In this document: piece after piece, positions 62,195-64,000 of the stretch
Layout: the number at the start of each line of letters is the position of its first letter
Position numbering within the stretch: position 1 is the first letter of the stretch
Source: Rheinheimera faecalis
Lineage (GTDB): Bacteria > Pseudomonadota > Gammaproteobacteria > Enterobacterales > Alteromonadaceae
Direction: 5' to 3'
NCBI RefSeq assembly: GCF_021290965.1
Contig: NZ_JAJOYT010000003.1
Span: forward strand, 310,001 to 374,000
DNA length: 64,000 nucleotides
The notes under the pieces: model-generated
What the model was told of the DNA's origin: nothing
The model's input: the letters and a program-made list of their open reading frames with translations, nothing else
The model's database searches: none
Translations under genes and position numbers: made by a program

Positions 62195-63469
62195 ATGAGC
62201 AAACAACACTCAGCCACAGTAGCTGCCCGCGCCGGAATAGCGCAGGACTCTGCATATGGTGCTGTTACGCCGCCTTTGTATTTAACCTCAACTTATGAAC
62301 TCAAAGCCTTTAAGCAGCCTGGCAAATACGATTATTCACGCTCGAATAACCCAACAAGGGATTTGTTAGGCGATGCGTTGGCAGAGTTGGAAGGTGGTGC
62401 CAAAGGTTTAATTACCGGCACTGGCATGTCCGCTTGTCTGCTGGCGCTGCAACTGATTGGCCCGGAAGATACCTTAGTGATCCCCCATGATTGTTATGGT
62501 GGCAGTTATCGTTTATTCCTGAATTTAGCTAATCGCAAAAAAGCTTTTAAGCTGGTTGTGGTGAACTTCCAGCAAACCGACTGGGCAGAACAAATTAAAG
62601 CAGCGCAGCCTAAAATGATTTGGGTCGAAACGCCAAGTAACCCATTGCTGCAAATTACTGATGTCAAAGCCGCTGCAGAGCTGGCAAAAACACTGAATGC
62701 GATTTTGGTGGTGGATAACACGTTCTTATCACCAGCTTTGCAAAACCCTATAGCTTTGGGTGCTGACATAGTGGTTCATTCCACGACCAAATTTATTAAT
62801 GGCCACAGCGATATCATAGGTGGTGCTTTAATTGCTAAAGATGCTGCGGTGGGGGACGAGCTGAAATGGTGGGCGAATTGTTTAGGTGTAACAGGTGGCG
62901 CTTTTGATGCGTATCAGACCCTACGTGGCCTGCGCACTTTATTACCCCGTATTAAACAACATCAGCACAATGCAGAGCTGGTGGTGGATTTCCTGCAAAA
63001 ACAGCCACTGGTGGGTCGTGTCTATTACCCTGGTTTAAAAGATCATCCAGGCCATGCCATTGCCAAAGCACAGCAGCACGGTTTTGGTTCCATGCTGAGT
63101 TTTGATCTGGCTGCCGATGAGGCCTATTTAGCGGTATTTTTTGAAGCCTTGCAGTGTTTCACTTTGGCTCAGTCTTTAGGTGGCATTGAAAGCTTAATTT
63201 GTCACCCTGGTTCTATGACTCATGCTTCTTTGGATGCAGCCACACAAAAAGCCGCTGGCATAGGCCCGACTTTAATTCGTTTATCTGTGGGTATTGAAGA
63301 AGCCCAGGATTTAATAGCCGATCTGGCTCAGGCTTTTGCTGCTGTAGATGCAGCGGTAAAGCAAAACACTAAAACACAAAAGGTTCTGTCAGAGCCTGCA
63401 ACCGCAGACAAAGCAAAAGACGAACAGCAGCAATTCAGATTAAACCCAGCACTTAGCGTGTTGTGGTAA
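62195..63469 (+). CDS. metB: Cystathionine gamma-synthase / O-succinylhomoserine (thiol)-lyase
   Basis: Protein of 424 residues of the Cys/Met PLP family. SKQHSATVAARAGIAQDSAY opens it, YDYSRSNNPTRDLLGDALAE and ITGTGMSACLLALQLIGPED follow, and the PLP lysine is in VVHSTTKFINGHSDIIGGAL; the C-terminal LIRLSVGIEEAQDLIADLAQ is standard. It joins O-succinylhomoserine with cysteine to form cystathionine. The last ~40 residues (from about AVDAAVKQNTKTQKV) extend beyond the family's usual end and look unstructured. ATG at 62195 with TTGAGG upstream. metL starts 13 bases downstream. Confidence 0.95.
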   Translation: MSKQHSATVAARAGIAQDSAYGAVTPPLYLTSTYELKAFKQPGKYDYSRSNNPTRDLLGDALAELEGGAKGLITGTGMSACLLALQLIGPEDTLVIPHDCYGGSYRLFLNLANRKKAFKLVVVNFQQTDWAEQIKAAQPKMIWVETPSNPLLQITDVKAAAELAKTLNAILVVDNTFLSPALQNPIALGADIVVHSTTKFINGHSDIIGGALIAKDAAVGDELKWWANCLGVTGGAFDAYQTLRGLRTLLPRIKQHQHNAELVVDFLQKQPLVGRVYYPGLKDHPGHAIAKAQQHGFGSMLSFDLAADEAYLAVFFEALQCFTLAQSLGGIESLICHPGSMTHASLDAATQKAAGIGPTLIRLSVGIEEAQDLIADLAQAFAAVDAAVKQNTKTQKVLSEPATADKAKDEQQQFRLNPALSVLW

Positions 63470-63482
63470 GTAGTGGTGAGTG

Positions 63483-64000
63483 ATGAGTAGTCCATTAAAT
63501 CATAAAAACACAGTGCATAAATTTGGCGGCAGCAGCTTAGCCAGTGCTGAGCGTTTTTCTGCGGTCGCCGCTATTGTGGCAAAAGAGCCTGAAGCCTGGG
63601 TGGTGGTATCCGCACCTGGCGACACCACTGATGAGTTACTGGCGTTAATCGACAGCCGTGAACAACCAGAGCTTTTTGCTGCACTGTTACAGCAACTGAC
63701 TGAAAAGCTGGGTTTACTTATTCAGCGCACTTTAAATGAACAAAACGCGGCAGTGCTGATCAGCAAAGTACAAAGCTGGTTCGCTGAAGTGCCGGGCTTT
63801 TTAGCCGCGGCTCAGTTTAATGATGTATTGGCCATTGGTGAGCGTTTATCCAGCCAGTTATTAGCAGCTTTACTTAATCAACAAGGTCTGACCGCCACTG
63901 CTATTGATGCCCGTGATTTTTTACGTTTAGATGGCAGCGAAGTGCAATACGAAGTGTCTTCTTCATGGCTGGCACCTTTTGAAACCAGTGGCATTAAAGT
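63483..64000 (+). CDS. metL: Bifunctional aspartokinase/homoserine dehydrogenase II, N-terminal part
   Basis: The first 172 codons lie in the window; the gene runs past position 64000. The aspartokinase entry motif VHKFGGSSLASAERF is followed by WVVVSAPGDTTDELLALID and LAIGERLSSQLLAALLNQ, then IDARDFLRLDGSE, all typical of MetL/ThrA kinases. Its position directly after metB, as in the E. coli metBL operon, favours MetL over ThrA or LysC. The homoserine dehydrogenase half cannot be seen. ATG at 63483 with GGTGAG upstream. Confidence 0.92.
   Translation, partial: MSSPLNHKNTVHKFGGSSLASAERFSAVAAIVAKEPEAWVVVSAPGDTTDELLALIDSREQPELFAALLQQLTEKLGLLIQRTLNEQNAAVLISKVQSWFAEVPGFLAAAQFNDVLAIGERLSSQLLAALLNQQGLTATAIDARDFLRLDGSEVQYEVSSSWLAPFETSGIK

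Overview
The window reads as an ordinary chromosomal segment of a gammaproteobacterium, most likely Rheinheimera or a close Alteromonadales/Chromatiaceae relative. This is inferred from the queA-tgt-yajC-secDF and maeB-metJ-metB-metL gene orders, the long-form PstC/PstA permeases, several TonB-dependent receptors and a subclass B3 beta-lactamase. I saw no prophage, integron, CRISPR array, rRNA, tRNA or intact insertion sequence.

Layout. 0-5 kb: the start of a RecQ-like helicase gene, then an ECF42-type sigma factor operon with two DGPF (YCII) proteins and an NTF2-like protein, a GAF-GGDEF cyclase and an exported hydrolase. 5-8 kb: a PepSY membrane protein with a small partner, and a B3 metallo-beta-lactamase. 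8-15 kb: a MexEF-OprN-like efflux operon facing a TetR regulator, with three copies of one palindromic operator between them. 15-21 kb: a PAS-GGDEF cyclase, a TonB receptor and a phosphoethanolamine transferase. 21-26 kb: a PhoB-type porin, a solute-binding protein, soxR facing an NTF2-like gene across a SoxR box, a GST and a SulP transporter. 26-34 kb: a TonB receptor, a large internally duplicated lipoprotein, and phoBR. 34-38 kb: a YeiE-like regulator and a YeiH-like transporter, an M20 amidohydrolase and an AI-2E transporter. 38-43 kb: ppx, ppk and gcvR. 43-52 kb: pstS, pstC, pstA, an ERIC-like repeat, pstB, phoU, a DUF47 gene and pit. 52-60 kb: oxyR, a solute-binding protein, queA, tgt, yajC, secD and secF. 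60-64 kb: malic enzyme, metJ, metB and the start of metL.

The unifying theme is phosphate. Six promoters (porin, lipoprotein-TonB receptor, phoB, ppk-ppx, pstS, pstC) carry GTCAT-like Pho-box units spaced exactly 11 bp apart, with a -10 hexamer exactly 10 bp after the second unit. The sensor-regulator pair, inner-membrane import, polyphosphate storage and an outer-membrane arm would therefore form one regulon. The least described member is the duplicated lipoprotein with its TonB receptor, which I consider the best candidate for a new system: a PhoB-controlled outer-membrane acquisition pair for a phosphorus compound.

Other regulatory circuits can be read directly: an ECF42 promoter match upstream of the DGPF operon, a SoxR box with a 19-bp promoter spacer pointing at an NTF2-like gene rather than soxS, MetJ boxes flanking the metB promoter, a structured leader of about 260 nt before the malic enzyme gene, and a possible small RNA or attenuator before the DUF47-pit pair.

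Start codons were moved from the longest open frame wherever a Shine-Dalgarno sequence, signal peptide or family N-terminus supported a downstream start. All family assignments come from motif recognition without database searches.
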